From the NCBI GenBank assembly GCA_902780405.1, contig CACZFI010000001.1:186001-250000 (forward strand): a stretch of DNA of 64,000 nucleotides, written 5' to 3'. This document shows, piece after piece, positions 1 through 11,571 of the stretch. This stretch comes from an uncultured Lachnospiraceae bacterium. Lineage in GTDB: Bacteria > Bacillota > Clostridia > Lachnospirales > Lachnospiraceae. The first letter of the stretch is position 1; every line of letters begins with the position of its first letter. The notes under the pieces are model-generated. The model did not search any database. It was not told the origin of the DNA and worked only from the letters and a program-made list of their open reading frames with translations. The position numbers were made by a program, and so were the translations under genes.

Positions 1-326
1 TACCTTCCCTGATACTGGCGATTTTCCTAATCGGCGTATCAAACAGTTTCGGCGTACCGCTTTTCACGAGCTATTTCACGGACTTGCACGAAGTGGAGGA
101 GTTTGGTTACGACAGGGGCTTCGGTGTATACAGTCTGATCGAGAACGGTGCGCAGGCACTCGGTTCTCCGATCCTTGCACTTATCTACGGACTCGGAGTC
201 GCAAAGGGCATGATGGTCCTTACCGTTTCCGTGACCGTGTTTGCCGTATTGTTCTTCATTACGGCATCCATCGGCTATCACCGTCATAAGAAGAATCAAA
301 CGGAGGCAGAGGAAAGCAATGGGTGA
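1..326 (+). CDS. MFS-type membrane transporter, C-terminal fragment
   Basis: The reading frame is open from the window edge (first full codon at base 3) to TGA at 324-326. The visible 107 residues hold two hydrophobic segments separated by a short hydrophilic stretch and a charged cytoplasmic tail, as at the end of a major facilitator superfamily carrier. The motif SNSFGVPLFTSYF resembles the last helices of MFS proteins. The substrate cannot be inferred. Its stop codon overlaps the start of the downstream phosphatase gene by 8 bases, so the two are probably translationally coupled. The MFS assignment rests on general similarity only; another polytopic transporter family is possible. Confidence 0.6.
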   Translation, partial: PSLILAIFLIGVSNSFGVPLFTSYFTDLHEVEEFGYDRGFGVYSLIENGAQALGSPILALIYGLGVAKGMMVLTVSVTVFAVLFFITASIGYHRHKKNQTEAEESNG

Positions 327-1986
327 GATTATAAAACACAGAGCAAAGAAAAAACTGGTTAAACGACTGGTTGCCACCATCACCTTGTCCATGACGTCGG
401 TAGGCCTGCTTTTGCTTGCGGTTTCCGGATGGTCGAACTGGGTGAACAACAAGCATTTCTACAACGAAAAGTCGCACGATGTGGCTTCTGCAGTCGCAGA
501 CGGTCTTTCGGGTGATACGCTTGAAGATCTTGTAGAGATCGTGAAATCGGATGAGTTCAATGCCATTCCCGGATCAAGGGATGGTACCGCTTCTCGCGAG
601 GAGGTCGCGGAGTGTCTCAAAGCTCAGTATATGGATGAACTCTTTGATCTGGACATCGAGATCCTCTCGATGATCAGAAACGACATGCATGTTGAGTATA
701 TCTACGTACAGGTGATCGAGGACGGAACATCCATTACGCTTCTTGATCCTTCCGATTCATACAAGGCGCTCGGATATACGGAGGAACTGAAAGGAAAATT
801 CAAAGACCTCGAGGGCAATGTCGCCGTAAAACCTACGGTTTCAAAGACCGACCTCGGCTGGCTGTCTTCGGCGGGCGTGCCCATCTGTAATTCCGAGGGC
901 AAGCCGATCGCGGTTGCATTCTGCGATATCAATATGACGGAACTACGCAACAAAACGATCCGTTTTATAGCAGTGAACCTCGCCAGCTTCGTAGTGATCG
1001 TTTTAGTACTCGGATTGCTGCTCGGAAGACACGCCAAGAAGACCATCGCAAGTCCGATCGAAAAACTGACCGAGGCGACGGACCGTTTCGGACAGGATGA
1101 GGCAACCTACAACAAAGAAAACATTGTAAATCTGGATATCCATTCCGGAGATGAGATCGAAGCACTGTATCAGTCGACACGTTTCATGCAGGAGAGTCTG
1201 ATCGATTACATGGAGAACCTTACTGCGGTTACGGCGGAGAAGGAGCGTATCGGTGCGGAACTAGACGTGGCAACGCGTATTCAGGCAAGCATGCTTCCGA
1301 GTATCTTCCCTGCATTTCCCGAGCGTCACGACTTTGACATCTATGCTTCCATGGATCCGGCAAAGGAAGTCGGCGGTGACTTCTATGACTTCTTCCTGAT
1401 CGATGAGGATCACCTGGGTATGGTGATCGCAGATGTTTCCGGCAAGGGTGTTCCCGCAGCGCTCTTTATGATGATGAGCAAGATCATCATTGCAAACTAT
1501 GCGCAGATGGGACTTACGCCCGCAGAAGTATTGGAACGCACCAATAACCGTGTCTGTGAAGGCAACAAGGAAGATATGTTTGTAACCGTCTGGTTCGGTA
1601 TCCTTACTATTTCCACGGGACACGTAGTTGCTGCCAATGCGGGACACGAATATCCCATGCTTCGTGGAGCGACCGGTGAATTTACCGTCTATGAAGATCA
1701 TCACGATTTTGTGATCGGCGGTATGGAGGGTATGCCCTATACCCAGTATGAATTTGATATTGAGCCCGGCGGTACGCTGTTCTTATATACAGACGGCTGT
1801 CCTGAGGCCACAGATAAGAACAATGAACTCTTCGGTACGGAACGGATGCTTGCTGCATTAAACGAACATCCGGACGCCTCACCGAAGGAACTGCTTGCCA
1901 CAATGACATCCGCGGTTGACAGGTTTGTGGGCGAAGCACCGCAGTTTGATGACCTCACCATGCTTGCTATCAAGTTGAACAAGTAA
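319..1986 (+). CDS. Membrane-bound SpoIIE/RsbU-type PP2C serine phosphatase with HAMP domain
   Basis: This is a 555-residue protein with a first transmembrane helix near residues 17-36, an extracytoplasmic sensor region, a second helix near 216-237, a HAMP linker and a C-terminal PP2C phosphatase domain from about residue 317. Metal-binding aspartates are visible in the motifs GGDFYD (D354) and ADVSGKG (D372). Proteins of this family dephosphorylate an anti-anti-sigma factor and so release a sigma factor or another partner. The ATG at 319 is preferred over upstream in-frame codons because AGAGGAAAG precedes it and the preceding gene ends here. The next gene encodes an RsbW-like kinase, the natural opponent, but no STAS protein is visible. 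The ligand of the sensor region is unknown. Confidence 0.9.
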   Translation: MGEIIKHRAKKKLVKRLVATITLSMTSVGLLLLAVSGWSNWVNNKHFYNEKSHDVASAVADGLSGDTLEDLVEIVKSDEFNAIPGSRDGTASREEVAECLKAQYMDELFDLDIEILSMIRNDMHVEYIYVQVIEDGTSITLLDPSDSYKALGYTEELKGKFKDLEGNVAVKPTVSKTDLGWLSSAGVPICNSEGKPIAVAFCDINMTELRNKTIRFIAVNLASFVVIVLVLGLLLGRHAKKTIASPIEKLTEATDRFGQDEATYNKENIVNLDIHSGDEIEALYQSTRFMQESLIDYMENLTAVTAEKERIGAELDVATRIQASMLPSIFPAFPERHDFDIYASMDPAKEVGGDFYDFFLIDEDHLGMVIADVSGKGVPAALFMMMSKIIIANYAQMGLTPAEVLERTNNRVCEGNKEDMFVTVWFGILTISTGHVVAANAGHEYPMLRGATGEFTVYEDHHDFVIGGMEGMPYTQYEFDIEPGGTLFLYTDGCPEATDKNNELFGTERMLAALNEHPDASPKELLATMTSAVDRFVGEAPQFDDLTMLAIKLNK

Positions 1987-2026
1987 GCGGAGTAGTTTTG
2001 AAGGAGAATTGTTTGGAGGTACTGAC

Positions 2027-2437
2027 ATGAACGATGTACTTGAAATCGAGGCAGTCGTAGATAACCTCGACGAAGTTTTACAATTTGTGGAAGCTCGGCT
2101 TGATGAAAAAGGATGCCCTCCGAATGTGAAGGTCCAGATCGACATTGCGGTGGAGGAGATTTTCGTCAATATCGCAAGCTATGCATATCATCCCGGAAAA
2201 GGACCGGCAACCATCGGTGCTTATGTCAAGGATGATCCGCTTTCCGTGGAACTGGTCTTTATCGATCAGGGAACGCCTTACGATCCGCTTTCCAAGGAGG
2301 ATCCGGACATCACATTGTCTGCGGATGAGAGAGGCATCGGCGGACTCGGCATCTTTATGGTGAAGAAGTCCATGGATGATGTGGATTACGAGTACAAGGA
2401 TGGCAAGAACATCCTGACCATCAGAAAAAAGTTTTAG
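2027..2437 (+). CDS. RsbW-like serine kinase / anti-sigma factor (HATPase)
   Basis: A 136-residue GHKL ATPase of the RsbW/SpoIIAB type. The N box (EEIFVNIASYAY), the G1 box (FIDQGTPYDP) and the G2 box (RGIGGLGIFMVKK) are all present. Family members bind a sigma factor or phosphorylate an anti-anti-sigma STAS protein. The ATG at 2027 is chosen because GGAGGT lies 8 bases upstream; a TTG at 2009 is too close to the earlier AAGGAG. It follows the PP2C phosphatase by 40 bases, so the pair probably forms a partner-switching module whose STAS and output partners are encoded elsewhere. Confidence 0.85.
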   Translation: MNDVLEIEAVVDNLDEVLQFVEARLDEKGCPPNVKVQIDIAVEEIFVNIASYAYHPGKGPATIGAYVKDDPLSVELVFIDQGTPYDPLSKEDPDITLSADERGIGGLGIFMVKKSMDDVDYEYKDGKNILTIRKKF

Positions 2438-2455
2438 AATTGCAGGTTTAATAAT

Positions 2456-4051
<1,596 letters not shown>

Positions 4052-4077
4052 GTCGCAGATAATGAGGGAGAATAACA

Positions 4078-6609
4078 ATGATACTGATTGAAACTCAAAA
4101 AGAAGAATTCAGTAAGATCAAGGATATTCGAGTATTTGGGAAGGACGACAAGGATGTGCCGTCCTTAAACGGGGATGTATTGTTTGTCGGACTCGGCGGA
4201 GCCGGTGCCAGAGTTGTTACTGCATTAAAGGGGATGCTTGCGGATGAACTTACGCCGGAGGATAACATCAATTTTGTGATGATCGATTCCAACATCCCGG
4301 AGATGGAGCAGACGATTGAGGACAGCAAGGAGGGCATCGGTTTAAATGCCCTTGAAGTCATATCCATCTATCGCCCGAATTTAGCAACCGTCCTTGAGAA
4401 CGGTATCAAAGCGAATCCCGTACACGAAAATCTCGCGAAGTGGATGCGTGAAGACTTCCCGAGAATCTCAATCGGAACCGAGGGGGCCGGCGGCAATCGC
4501 CAGGTCGGTCGTTTGATGTTCTCCAACGCTTACGAGGATATGAGGATCCTGCTTTTTGAGAAGCTTGACGAGGTATATAAAAGATCCAAGTCGGGCCGCC
4601 TGGATGTGATCGTGATAACAAGTACGGCGGGAGGTACCGGAAGCGGTATTCTTGCCGATGTTACGTACAATTTAAAGGCATACGCAAAATCCAAAAAGTG
4701 GGAAGGCTTCAGGATCGGAGGCTGTCTGCTCACGCCCGATGTCTTCTTTGCCGAGAAGTGGGCACGCGAGGATGAAGACAAAAAGTCTGTCATGCTTGCG
4801 AACGGTTGCGCAACCTTAAAAGAGGTGGATTATCTGATGCGCATTGCCAACCGCGGTGAGGGATTCTCCTTCGAGAGTACGACCCACCGTCTTACCATGC
4901 GCGAAAACATTTTCGATACCTGCCTTCTGATCTCCGGCAAGAAGGATGATCAGGGCTACATCCCGTCAGGTAACATCTTTATGGATCTGGCTTATTTCCT
5001 GCGCAAACTCTGCGGATACACGTATATCGGCGGCAGTGAGGGCGAAGAGGGAAGAAAGCTGTTACGTGAGTCCATCTTTGATACCGACGGACAGGGTTAC
5101 TTCAAAGTCGTCAACGAGTCCGATTATCTCGTTCCCATCAAGGAGATTGAGAATATCTGCGAGTACGAGATTTTCGCTGAGGCCTATAAGAGGATCACGG
5201 AACTTCCCCCGAAGGATGAGTCCTTTGAGAGAGATATCGAGGAAGCCTTTGGTGAGATCAGAACTTTCCTTCTTGGTAAGCCCGGTGATGAGATCCATCT
5301 TGAGATCAACGGCCTGATCAAGATGGGACAGTTTGAGAAGCCCGTCTACAAGCTGATCAAGAAAGGACAGGACGACTTAAGAAACGGACTTCCGAGACAG
5401 CTGTCCCGCCTGGAACAGAACATCCCTGTTGTGGTGAAGTCCATCAAGAACAAACTGACGTCTACCGTGGAGGAGCATCTTTGCAAATACATGAAGAAGT
5501 ACGGCCCCTTCATCACCATGGACATTATCGGTTCCGCCGGTGTCGGACACTGTGAGACCGACAGCGGTATGATCGCAGAAGTGAAAAAACTCGAGGCACT
5601 CCAGAAGGAGTATAAGTCGGATAACGAGTACGGACGAATTGTTGAGTCCATCCTTGACATCGTTGCAAAGCGTTTCTTTACATTTCCCGCTGCAAAGCGA
5701 GAGACGGAGAACGGATATTATGAGAATCAGTTAAAGGATGCGCTTGCCAAGGAGCGTACCCTGATTATGGACGGCCTGGATTCTCAGGATGTCTTCGGTG
5801 ATCTGATCCGACTGCTTCGAAACCGTGCGGAGCGTCTTTCCGAGATTTACTCACAGTTTTCCGCAGACCTTCAAAACGCCGTGGAGGAACTTTCCGTTAC
5901 GGGTAAGAAAACCACGGGATATCTTTTAAAGGGTGCGAGACAGAGCGAGTTCCTTCCGAGCGATTACGTGACGGAAGACAGGATCAATCAGATGCGCGAG
6001 GGTATCATCAACCTGATGGTGGACCATGAGGCGGATATCGACAACGGCCGTGTGGTTCCCGTGCGTCAGGAGATGGAGCAAATCTACAGGAATCTCCTCC
6101 TTGGTATCGGTGCATATGCGCCCGAGAAACTGATTGCGACCGCATTCGCGGACAAGCGTCCCACGCTTTCCGAGATCAATATGATGTTTGTGGCAGCGCA
6201 AAGTGAGATCCGCGACGATCTGATGAACCGTGCGGCAAAGGCCTTCGTCTACGGAGCCAAGGAAAAGACCGAGAAGAAACTTCTGTGCACCCTAAAGGAT
6301 GGCGCGGAAGGCAAGGTCATCAACAAAAAGTACATCTCTCTGCCTTCGGCAATGCCTTATTTCTCCGAGGCGGCGAGAGAAGTCATGACAAGCAAAAAGT
6401 ACAACGAAGCGTCAGACAGCATTACATTAAATCCCGGTGAGATGGTAATCTCAATCGATGATATCTTTCTCGGGGTTCCCCTTTCCATGCTTGCCTGCGC
6501 TGAGGACATGCAGAAAGCGTACGACGCGATCGATAAAGACAGTTATATGGGACTTCACACGGATGAAGTTTTAAAGGATATGTGGTCTTACCCGAATCTG
6601 GTTTCATAA
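4078..6609 (+). CDS. Tubulin/FtsZ-like GTPase superfamily protein (Tubulin_2 type)
   Basis: This 843-residue protein carries an N-terminal tubulin/FtsZ-like nucleotide-binding fold. A glycine loop VGLGGAG is at residues 37-43, a further GTEGAGGN loop lies near residue 140, and the tubulin signature GGTGSG is at residues 185-190. About 400 C-terminal residues are helical, with no domain I recognise. It is far longer than FtsZ and lacks FtsZ's C-terminal tail. It resembles the large bacterial FtsZ-like proteins proposed in the literature to remodel membranes. It starts at an ATG preceded by GAGGGAG and is followed by NYN-LOTUS, clostripain-type protease and HerA-like ATPase genes. GTP binding is likely; polymerisation and function are unknown. 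Confidence 0.8.
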   Translation: MILIETQKEEFSKIKDIRVFGKDDKDVPSLNGDVLFVGLGGAGARVVTALKGMLADELTPEDNINFVMIDSNIPEMEQTIEDSKEGIGLNALEVISIYRPNLATVLENGIKANPVHENLAKWMREDFPRISIGTEGAGGNRQVGRLMFSNAYEDMRILLFEKLDEVYKRSKSGRLDVIVITSTAGGTGSGILADVTYNLKAYAKSKKWEGFRIGGCLLTPDVFFAEKWAREDEDKKSVMLANGCATLKEVDYLMRIANRGEGFSFESTTHRLTMRENIFDTCLLISGKKDDQGYIPSGNIFMDLAYFLRKLCGYTYIGGSEGEEGRKLLRESIFDTDGQGYFKVVNESDYLVPIKEIENICEYEIFAEAYKRITELPPKDESFERDIEEAFGEIRTFLLGKPGDEIHLEINGLIKMGQFEKPVYKLIKKGQDDLRNGLPRQLSRLEQNIPVVVKSIKNKLTSTVEEHLCKYMKKYGPFITMDIIGSAGVGHCETDSGMIAEVKKLEALQKEYKSDNEYGRIVESILDIVAKRFFTFPAAKRETENGYYENQLKDALAKERTLIMDGLDSQDVFGDLIRLLRNRAERLSEIYSQFSADLQNAVEELSVTGKKTTGYLLKGARQSEFLPSDYVTEDRINQMREGIINLMVDHEADIDNGRVVPVRQEMEQIYRNLLLGIGAYAPEKLIATAFADKRPTLSEINMMFVAAQSEIRDDLMNRAAKAFVYGAKEKTEKKLLCTLKDGAEGKVINKKYISLPSAMPYFSEAAREVMTSKKYNEASDSITLNPGEMVISIDDIFLGVPLSMLACAEDMQKAYDAIDKDSYMGLHTDEVLKDMWSYPNLVS

Positions 6610-6649
6610 CCGGATCACCTTCGCCGTCGTATGACATACGAGGTATAAA

Positions 6650-7591
6650 ATGGAAGATACATACAATGAGAAGAAGCAGTTTGCTGTATTGATCGATTCG
6701 GAGAATATCAGCTCCAATTATGTGAGCGCGATCTTCGATGAACTGGAAAATTACGGTTTTGCGTCGGTAAGACGCATCTACGGAAACTGGTCGAAGGGTT
6801 CGTCCTGGAAGGAAAGGCTGATGCTTGAGTACTCCCTGACTCCCATTCAGCAGTTTTCTTATACGCAGGGCAAGAACAGCACGGATATGGCGATGGTGAT
6901 CGATGCCATGGATCTGCTGTATCAAAACAAGGTTGACGGATTCTGCCTGGTCACCAGTGACTCGGATTTTACGAGGCTGGCCAACCGTCTTCGTGAAGAG
7001 AACAAATACGTGCTCGGCATGGGAGAGAGTAAGACGCCGCTGGCGCTTGCACGTGCCTGCAATCGATTTGTCCATCTCGATCTGATCGATGAGGAGTCGA
7101 AGGAGGCAGAAAAGGGTTCCGCAACGTCCGGTGATGACGGAAGCGTGACTCCCATTGCGGACATTGACCGCTATGTGAGAAGCTTCATCAACAACTCCAG
7201 CCGGGGCAGGGTGGATCTCGGCATGCTCGGACAAAGACTGTCCGAACGCTACAATGATTTTGACTGTCGTAATTACGGCTACTCCAAGTTGTCCGTATTT
7301 ATGACGGAGGGACTTAAGAGCTATGACATCGTCCGCGAAGGAAATCACGCCTTTGTGGTGGTGGACGAAAGAACCAAATCCTTAAAGGCGGAGGATATCC
7401 GCAAGGAGGTAAAGGATATCGTCAAACGCTGCGGGGGCACAGTGGGGAATCTTTCGGTGATCAATGATGAACTGAAGGATAAGCATGCGGAATTCGACAT
7501 CAAGTCCTTCGGCTACAGCCGGATCTCAAGTTTTATCAAGAGTATCGACGGTCTGGTTGTGGAAGGCAATACCGTTCGAACGAAACGATAA
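6650..7591 (+). CDS. NYN-domain RNase-like protein with two LOTUS (OST-HTH) domains
   Basis: The 313-residue protein begins with a NYN (PIN-like) domain. Acidic positions are visible at LIDSEN (D16), NSTDMAMVIDAMD and VTSDSDF, the layout expected for metal-dependent RNA cleavage. Two OST-HTH/LOTUS domains follow, at about residues 165-235 and 245-313, each with a GYSKLS- or GYSRISSF-like core. LOTUS domains bind RNA, including G-rich or structured RNA, in characterised proteins. It sits 40 bases after the tubulin-like gene with a GAGGT ribosome binding site and 19 bases before the protease gene. The domain calls are firm; the RNA target and any link to the cytoskeletal-type neighbour are inference. 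Confidence 0.85.
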   Translation: MEDTYNEKKQFAVLIDSENISSNYVSAIFDELENYGFASVRRIYGNWSKGSSWKERLMLEYSLTPIQQFSYTQGKNSTDMAMVIDAMDLLYQNKVDGFCLVTSDSDFTRLANRLREENKYVLGMGESKTPLALARACNRFVHLDLIDEESKEAEKGSATSGDDGSVTPIADIDRYVRSFINNSSRGRVDLGMLGQRLSERYNDFDCRNYGYSKLSVFMTEGLKSYDIVREGNHAFVVVDERTKSLKAEDIRKEVKDIVKRCGGTVGNLSVINDELKDKHAEFDIKSFGYSRISSFIKSIDGLVVEGNTVRTKR

Positions 7592-7610
7592 CGGGAGGAA
7601 GGAAATCAAT

Positions 7611-9977
7611 ATGGATCCAAACGGTGGAAGAAAAAGAAATGTACAGGGAAGCGCAAAGGTAGAAAAAAGAGGTGAAGGCGTCGGCGGCGGCCCGGTGGGA
7701 CGCGCTGACGGATACGCAGGCAGGAAGGCCGGCTCCGGAAGAGAAAGCTCCTCCGCGGGCGGTACCCGTTTCGGTGGCAAGGGCATCCTCTATCTGGTCC
7801 TTGCGCTTCTTTTAGGTGGAGGCGGCGGTACGGCTGCGCTCTTCGGACTCGGAGGCGGCGGAAGTGACGGCGGTTCCTCTACGGGAACAGGCACCGGTGT
7901 ACCCGCGATCTACTCGGGCTTTCTCGGAGGCAGTGCGCCTTCGGCAGCCTGGAATGAAGGTATGAACAATACCGGCAAGTTGAATTCCAAGGTGGCGGAG
8001 GGTACACCCGAAAAGCGTACCACCATCATCGGCGAAAACCAGGACACCGTGACCATCATGGTCTATATGTGCGGCACCGATCTTGAATCGAGAAGCGGCA
8101 TGGCATCCAACGACTTAGCCGAGATGATGCGCGCGTCCCTTTCCGAAAACGTCAACATCATCGTTTATACCGGCGGATGCAATATGTGGCGTACCACAGG
8201 CATCAGCAACAAGGTGAACCAGATCTACAAGGTGGAAAGCGGAAAGATGACCTGCATCGTGGACGATGACGGCGACAAGAAGATGACGGATCCGAACACC
8301 CTGTCCGCTTTTATCAAATTCTGCGACAAGAATTATCCCGCCAATCGCTATGATCTGATCTTCTGGGATCACGGCGGCGGTTCCATCAGCGGCTATGGCT
8401 ATGACGAGAAGCATAAGGAAGCCGGCTCCATGGATCTTACGGGTATCAACAAGGCGTTAAAGGACGGCGGCGTGGTCTTTGACTTTGTCGGTTTTGACGC
8501 CTGCCTGATGGCGACACTTGAGACCGGTCTGATGGTCGGAAACTATGCGGATTACATGATCGCGTCCGAGGAGACCGAGCCCGGGATCGGCTGGTATTAT
8601 ACCGACTGGCTGAACGCGCTTTCCAAGAACACTTCCATGCCCACCATCGAAATCGGCAAGAACATCGTGGACGGTTTTGTGGATGAGTGCAACAGAAAAT
8701 GTCCCGGCCAGAAGACCACACTTTCCGTGGTGGACCTTGCGGAGCTTCGCTATACGGTACCGAGCAAGCTGAACATGTTCTCACAGGAGACAGGACATAA
8801 GATCAAGAGTGATTCCTACAAGGATATCTCCGATGCGAGAGCATCAACCAGAGAATTTGCGGTAAAGAGTGCCATCGATCAGGTGGATCTTGTCGATTTC
8901 GCAACCGAGATCGGTTCCGAAACCGGTAAGGATTTATCCGATGCGCTTCTTTCGGCGATCAAATACAACCGAACATCATCCGCGATCAGCGACGCTTACG
9001 GACTTTCCATCTTCTTCCCTTACAAGAAGACGGGTAAGGTGAGTTCGATGGTTGCGTCTTACAATGCGATCGGAATGGATGCGGAATATGGAAAATGTAT
9101 CCAGTCCTTCGCAGGACTCGAGAGCACGGGTCAGATTGCCGCGGGCGGATCGGCAAGTCCGATCGCTTCGCTGCTTGGATTCGGCGGTGGCGGAAGTACC
9201 ATGGGTTCCGATGCGATCAACAGCCTGATCGGATCCTTCCTCGGAGGAGGAAAGAGTATTCCCGGCGTTGATAACGCGGAATATATGCAGGATGAAAGCC
9301 TCTATGATGCCGAGGATGCATCCGCCTATGTTGCATCCAATCAGTTCGATCCTTCCGCTATGAAGTGGGAGAAGGCGTCGGACGGCACCTATACCATGGC
9401 GTTGGCCGATGAGCAGTGGGAACTGATCCAGTCGCTTCAGGTAAACAAATTCTTGGATGACGGCGAGGGCTATATCGATCTCGGACTTGACAATGTCTAT
9501 GAGTTTTCCGAGGACGGCAAGCTGCTTCCGGAGACAGACGGCGCATGGATGTCCATAGACGGCCATCCCATTGCCTACTATTACGAGACAACGGCTTATG
9601 ACGGCAAGGATACGGTCATCACCGGACGCTCACCCGTTTTGCTTGACGGTGAGCGCGCAGATCTTGTAATCGTATTTGACGGTGCGCATCCCGAAGGATT
9701 CATCGCCGGCGCAAGATATGCTTACGAGGAAGGCGAGACCGAGACAGAGGCAAAGCTTATCACCGAGATCGAGGAAGGAACCAAGATTGATTTCCTCTGT
9801 GACTACTATGATTACGACGGAAATTACCAGGCAAATTACTTCCTTGGTGATTCGGTAAGCTACAGCAACAATATGAAGATCTACGACGTGAAGGTTGAAG
9901 GTACATGCAAGATCACCTACCTCCTCACGGATATTTACAACCAGGAATACTGGACACCTGCGGTTCCTACCGAGTAG
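7611..9977 (+). CDS. Membrane-anchored clostripain-family (C11) cysteine protease
   Basis: A 788-residue protein with a basic Gly-rich N terminus, one membrane helix at about residues 58-80, and then a C11 peptidase domain. The catalytic dyad is visible as H254 in FWDHGGG and C298 in FDACLMA. The remainder (about residues 560-788) is an acidic region with no domain I recognise. C11 enzymes cleave after Arg or Lys and often self-activate. The positive N terminus predicts the protease domain lies outside the membrane. The ATG at 7611 has GGGAGGAAGG upstream; an earlier in-frame ATG at 7485 lies inside the previous gene. It is 17 bases before the HerA-like gene. The substrate is unknown. Confidence 0.85.
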   Translation: MDPNGGRKRNVQGSAKVEKRGEGVGGGPVGRADGYAGRKAGSGRESSSAGGTRFGGKGILYLVLALLLGGGGGTAALFGLGGGGSDGGSSTGTGTGVPAIYSGFLGGSAPSAAWNEGMNNTGKLNSKVAEGTPEKRTTIIGENQDTVTIMVYMCGTDLESRSGMASNDLAEMMRASLSENVNIIVYTGGCNMWRTTGISNKVNQIYKVESGKMTCIVDDDGDKKMTDPNTLSAFIKFCDKNYPANRYDLIFWDHGGGSISGYGYDEKHKEAGSMDLTGINKALKDGGVVFDFVGFDACLMATLETGLMVGNYADYMIASEETEPGIGWYYTDWLNALSKNTSMPTIEIGKNIVDGFVDECNRKCPGQKTTLSVVDLAELRYTVPSKLNMFSQETGHKIKSDSYKDISDARASTREFAVKSAIDQVDLVDFATEIGSETGKDLSDALLSAIKYNRTSSAISDAYGLSIFFPYKKTGKVSSMVASYNAIGMDAEYGKCIQSFAGLESTGQIAAGGSASPIASLLGFGGGGSTMGSDAINSLIGSFLGGGKSIPGVDNAEYMQDESLYDAEDASAYVASNQFDPSAMKWEKASDGTYTMALADEQWELIQSLQVNKFLDDGEGYIDLGLDNVYEFSEDGKLLPETDGAWMSIDGHPIAYYYETTAYDGKDTVITGRSPVLLDGERADLVIVFDGAHPEGFIAGARYAYEEGETETEAKLITEIEEGTKIDFLCDYYDYDGNYQANYFLGDSVSYSNNMKIYDVKVEGTCKITYLLTDIYNQEYWTPAVPTE

Positions 9978-9993
9978 CAAAAGGAGGTAAGAG

Positions 9994-11568
9994 ATGGTAG
10001 AAGAGGGAAAGATCTGGGTGGCATCGGACGATGCCGGAAGACACATCGCACTTGATCCCGCGCTTGCAAACCGTCACGGCCTGATCGCCGGAGCGACGGG
10101 AACAGGAAAGACCGTAACATTAAAGGTACTTGCGGAAGGTTTTTCTTCCATCGGCACGCCGGTATTTGTGGCAGATGTGAAGGGAGATATCGCAGGCCTT
10201 GTGAATCCCGGTACGGAAACCGACGATATGAAGGAACGGATCGATCGCTTCGGACTTTCGGAAAGCGGTTACAGCATGAGCGGATTTCCGGTGACCATAT
10301 GGGATTGCTTCGGAGAGAAGGGAATCCCGCTTCGTACGACCGTTTCGGAGATGGGACCGGTGCTTCTTTCGAGACTGCTAGGACTGAATGATCTTCAGAC
10401 GGATATCCTTTCCGTGGCATTTAAGATCGCGGATGAACAGAATCTGTTGCTTGTCGATATCAAGGATTTAAAAGCACTCCTTAATTATATTTCGGAACAC
10501 AACAAGGAATTTGAGGCGGACTACGGCAAGATGAGCCCCCAGTCCATCGCGGCGATCGTCCGTGCACTGGTAGCGCTTTCCGTAGCGGGCGGTGATACTT
10601 TCTTCGGTGAGCCGGCGCTCTCGCTTTCGGACTGGTTTACCCAGTCGGACGGTAAGGGCATGATCCATGTTCTTGACGCTTCAAAACTGATGAATGACGG
10701 AAAACTTTACTCCACATTTTTGCTCTGGATGATGTCCGAGCTGTTCGAGACACTTCCGGAGGTGGGAGATCAGGAAAAGCCGAAGCTGGTATTCTTCTTC
10801 GATGAGGCGCATCTTCTCTTTGCCGATGCGCCGAAGGCCTTCCTGGACAAGGTCGAGCAGGTGGTGAAACTGATACGCTCCAAGGGCGTGGGAATTTACT
10901 TCTGTACACAGAATCCCAAGGATATCCCGAACGGAATCCTCTCACAGCTCGGCAACAAGATCCAGCACGGACTGCGCGCCTATACACCTGCGGATCAAAA
11001 GGCGGTGAAGGCGGCAGCGGATTCTTATCGCGCCAATCCCGACTTTGATACCGCGGATACCATTATGAATCTTGGAACCGGAGAAGCGGTGATCTCCTTC
11101 CTTGAGGAAGGCGGTGTGCCCATGATGGCGTCCAAGGGATATGTACTTCCACCGCAGTCATCCTTCGGTGCCATCGATGAAGGAAAAAGAAACAGTGTGA
11201 TCACCGGAAGCATCCTCTACAGCAAGTATGCTAATCCGGTTGATCCGGATTCGGCCTTTGAGTTTCTGGAGCGAAGAGGTTTGGAGGAAGCAGCGGCGGC
11301 CGAGGCTGCGGCTGCGGAAGCAGAAGCGGCAAAGCAGGCGGAGAAGGAAGCGAAGGAAGCCGAAAAGGCGGCAGCAAAGGCTGCGGCAGCCGAGGAAAGA
11401 AGAAAGAAGCAGGCCATTAACAGTGTCGGAAACTCCGTAGCGGGCACCGTGGGTCGTGAAGCGGGTAAGAATCTCGGAAAGACCTTCGGTAAGTTTGGAA
11501 AGACGCTTGGCGGCAATGTGGGTGCAAGCCTCGGACGCGGTCTTTTTGCAACCCTCTTCAGGAGATAA
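9994..11568 (+). CDS. HerA-like DUF853 family ATPase
   Basis: The 524-residue protein has a Walker A motif GATGTGKT at residues 33-40 and a Walker B motif FFFDEAH ending at D270-E271, in the arrangement of DUF853/HerA-FtsK-type ATPases. Its first 450 residues cover the usual family length. The tail is a coiled-coil-like Ala/Glu/Lys-rich segment (about 430-470) followed by a Gly-rich C terminus. Such proteins are predicted ring-forming translocases, but the substrate of DUF853 is not known. AAAGGAGGTAAG lies directly before the start codon. The stop is 3 bases before rnhA, so it closes the tubulin-like cluster. It could act on nucleic acid or on polypeptide. Confidence 0.85.
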   Translation: MVEEGKIWVASDDAGRHIALDPALANRHGLIAGATGTGKTVTLKVLAEGFSSIGTPVFVADVKGDIAGLVNPGTETDDMKERIDRFGLSESGYSMSGFPVTIWDCFGEKGIPLRTTVSEMGPVLLSRLLGLNDLQTDILSVAFKIADEQNLLLVDIKDLKALLNYISEHNKEFEADYGKMSPQSIAAIVRALVALSVAGGDTFFGEPALSLSDWFTQSDGKGMIHVLDASKLMNDGKLYSTFLLWMMSELFETLPEVGDQEKPKLVFFFDEAHLLFADAPKAFLDKVEQVVKLIRSKGVGIYFCTQNPKDIPNGILSQLGNKIQHGLRAYTPADQKAVKAAADSYRANPDFDTADTIMNLGTGEAVISFLEEGGVPMMASKGYVLPPQSSFGAIDEGKRNSVITGSILYSKYANPVDPDSAFEFLERRGLEEAAAAEAAAAEAEAAKQAEKEAKEAEKAAAKAAAAEERRKKQAINSVGNSVAGTVGREAGKNLGKTFGKFGKTLGGNVGASLGRGLFATLFRR

Positions 11569-11571
11569 GAC

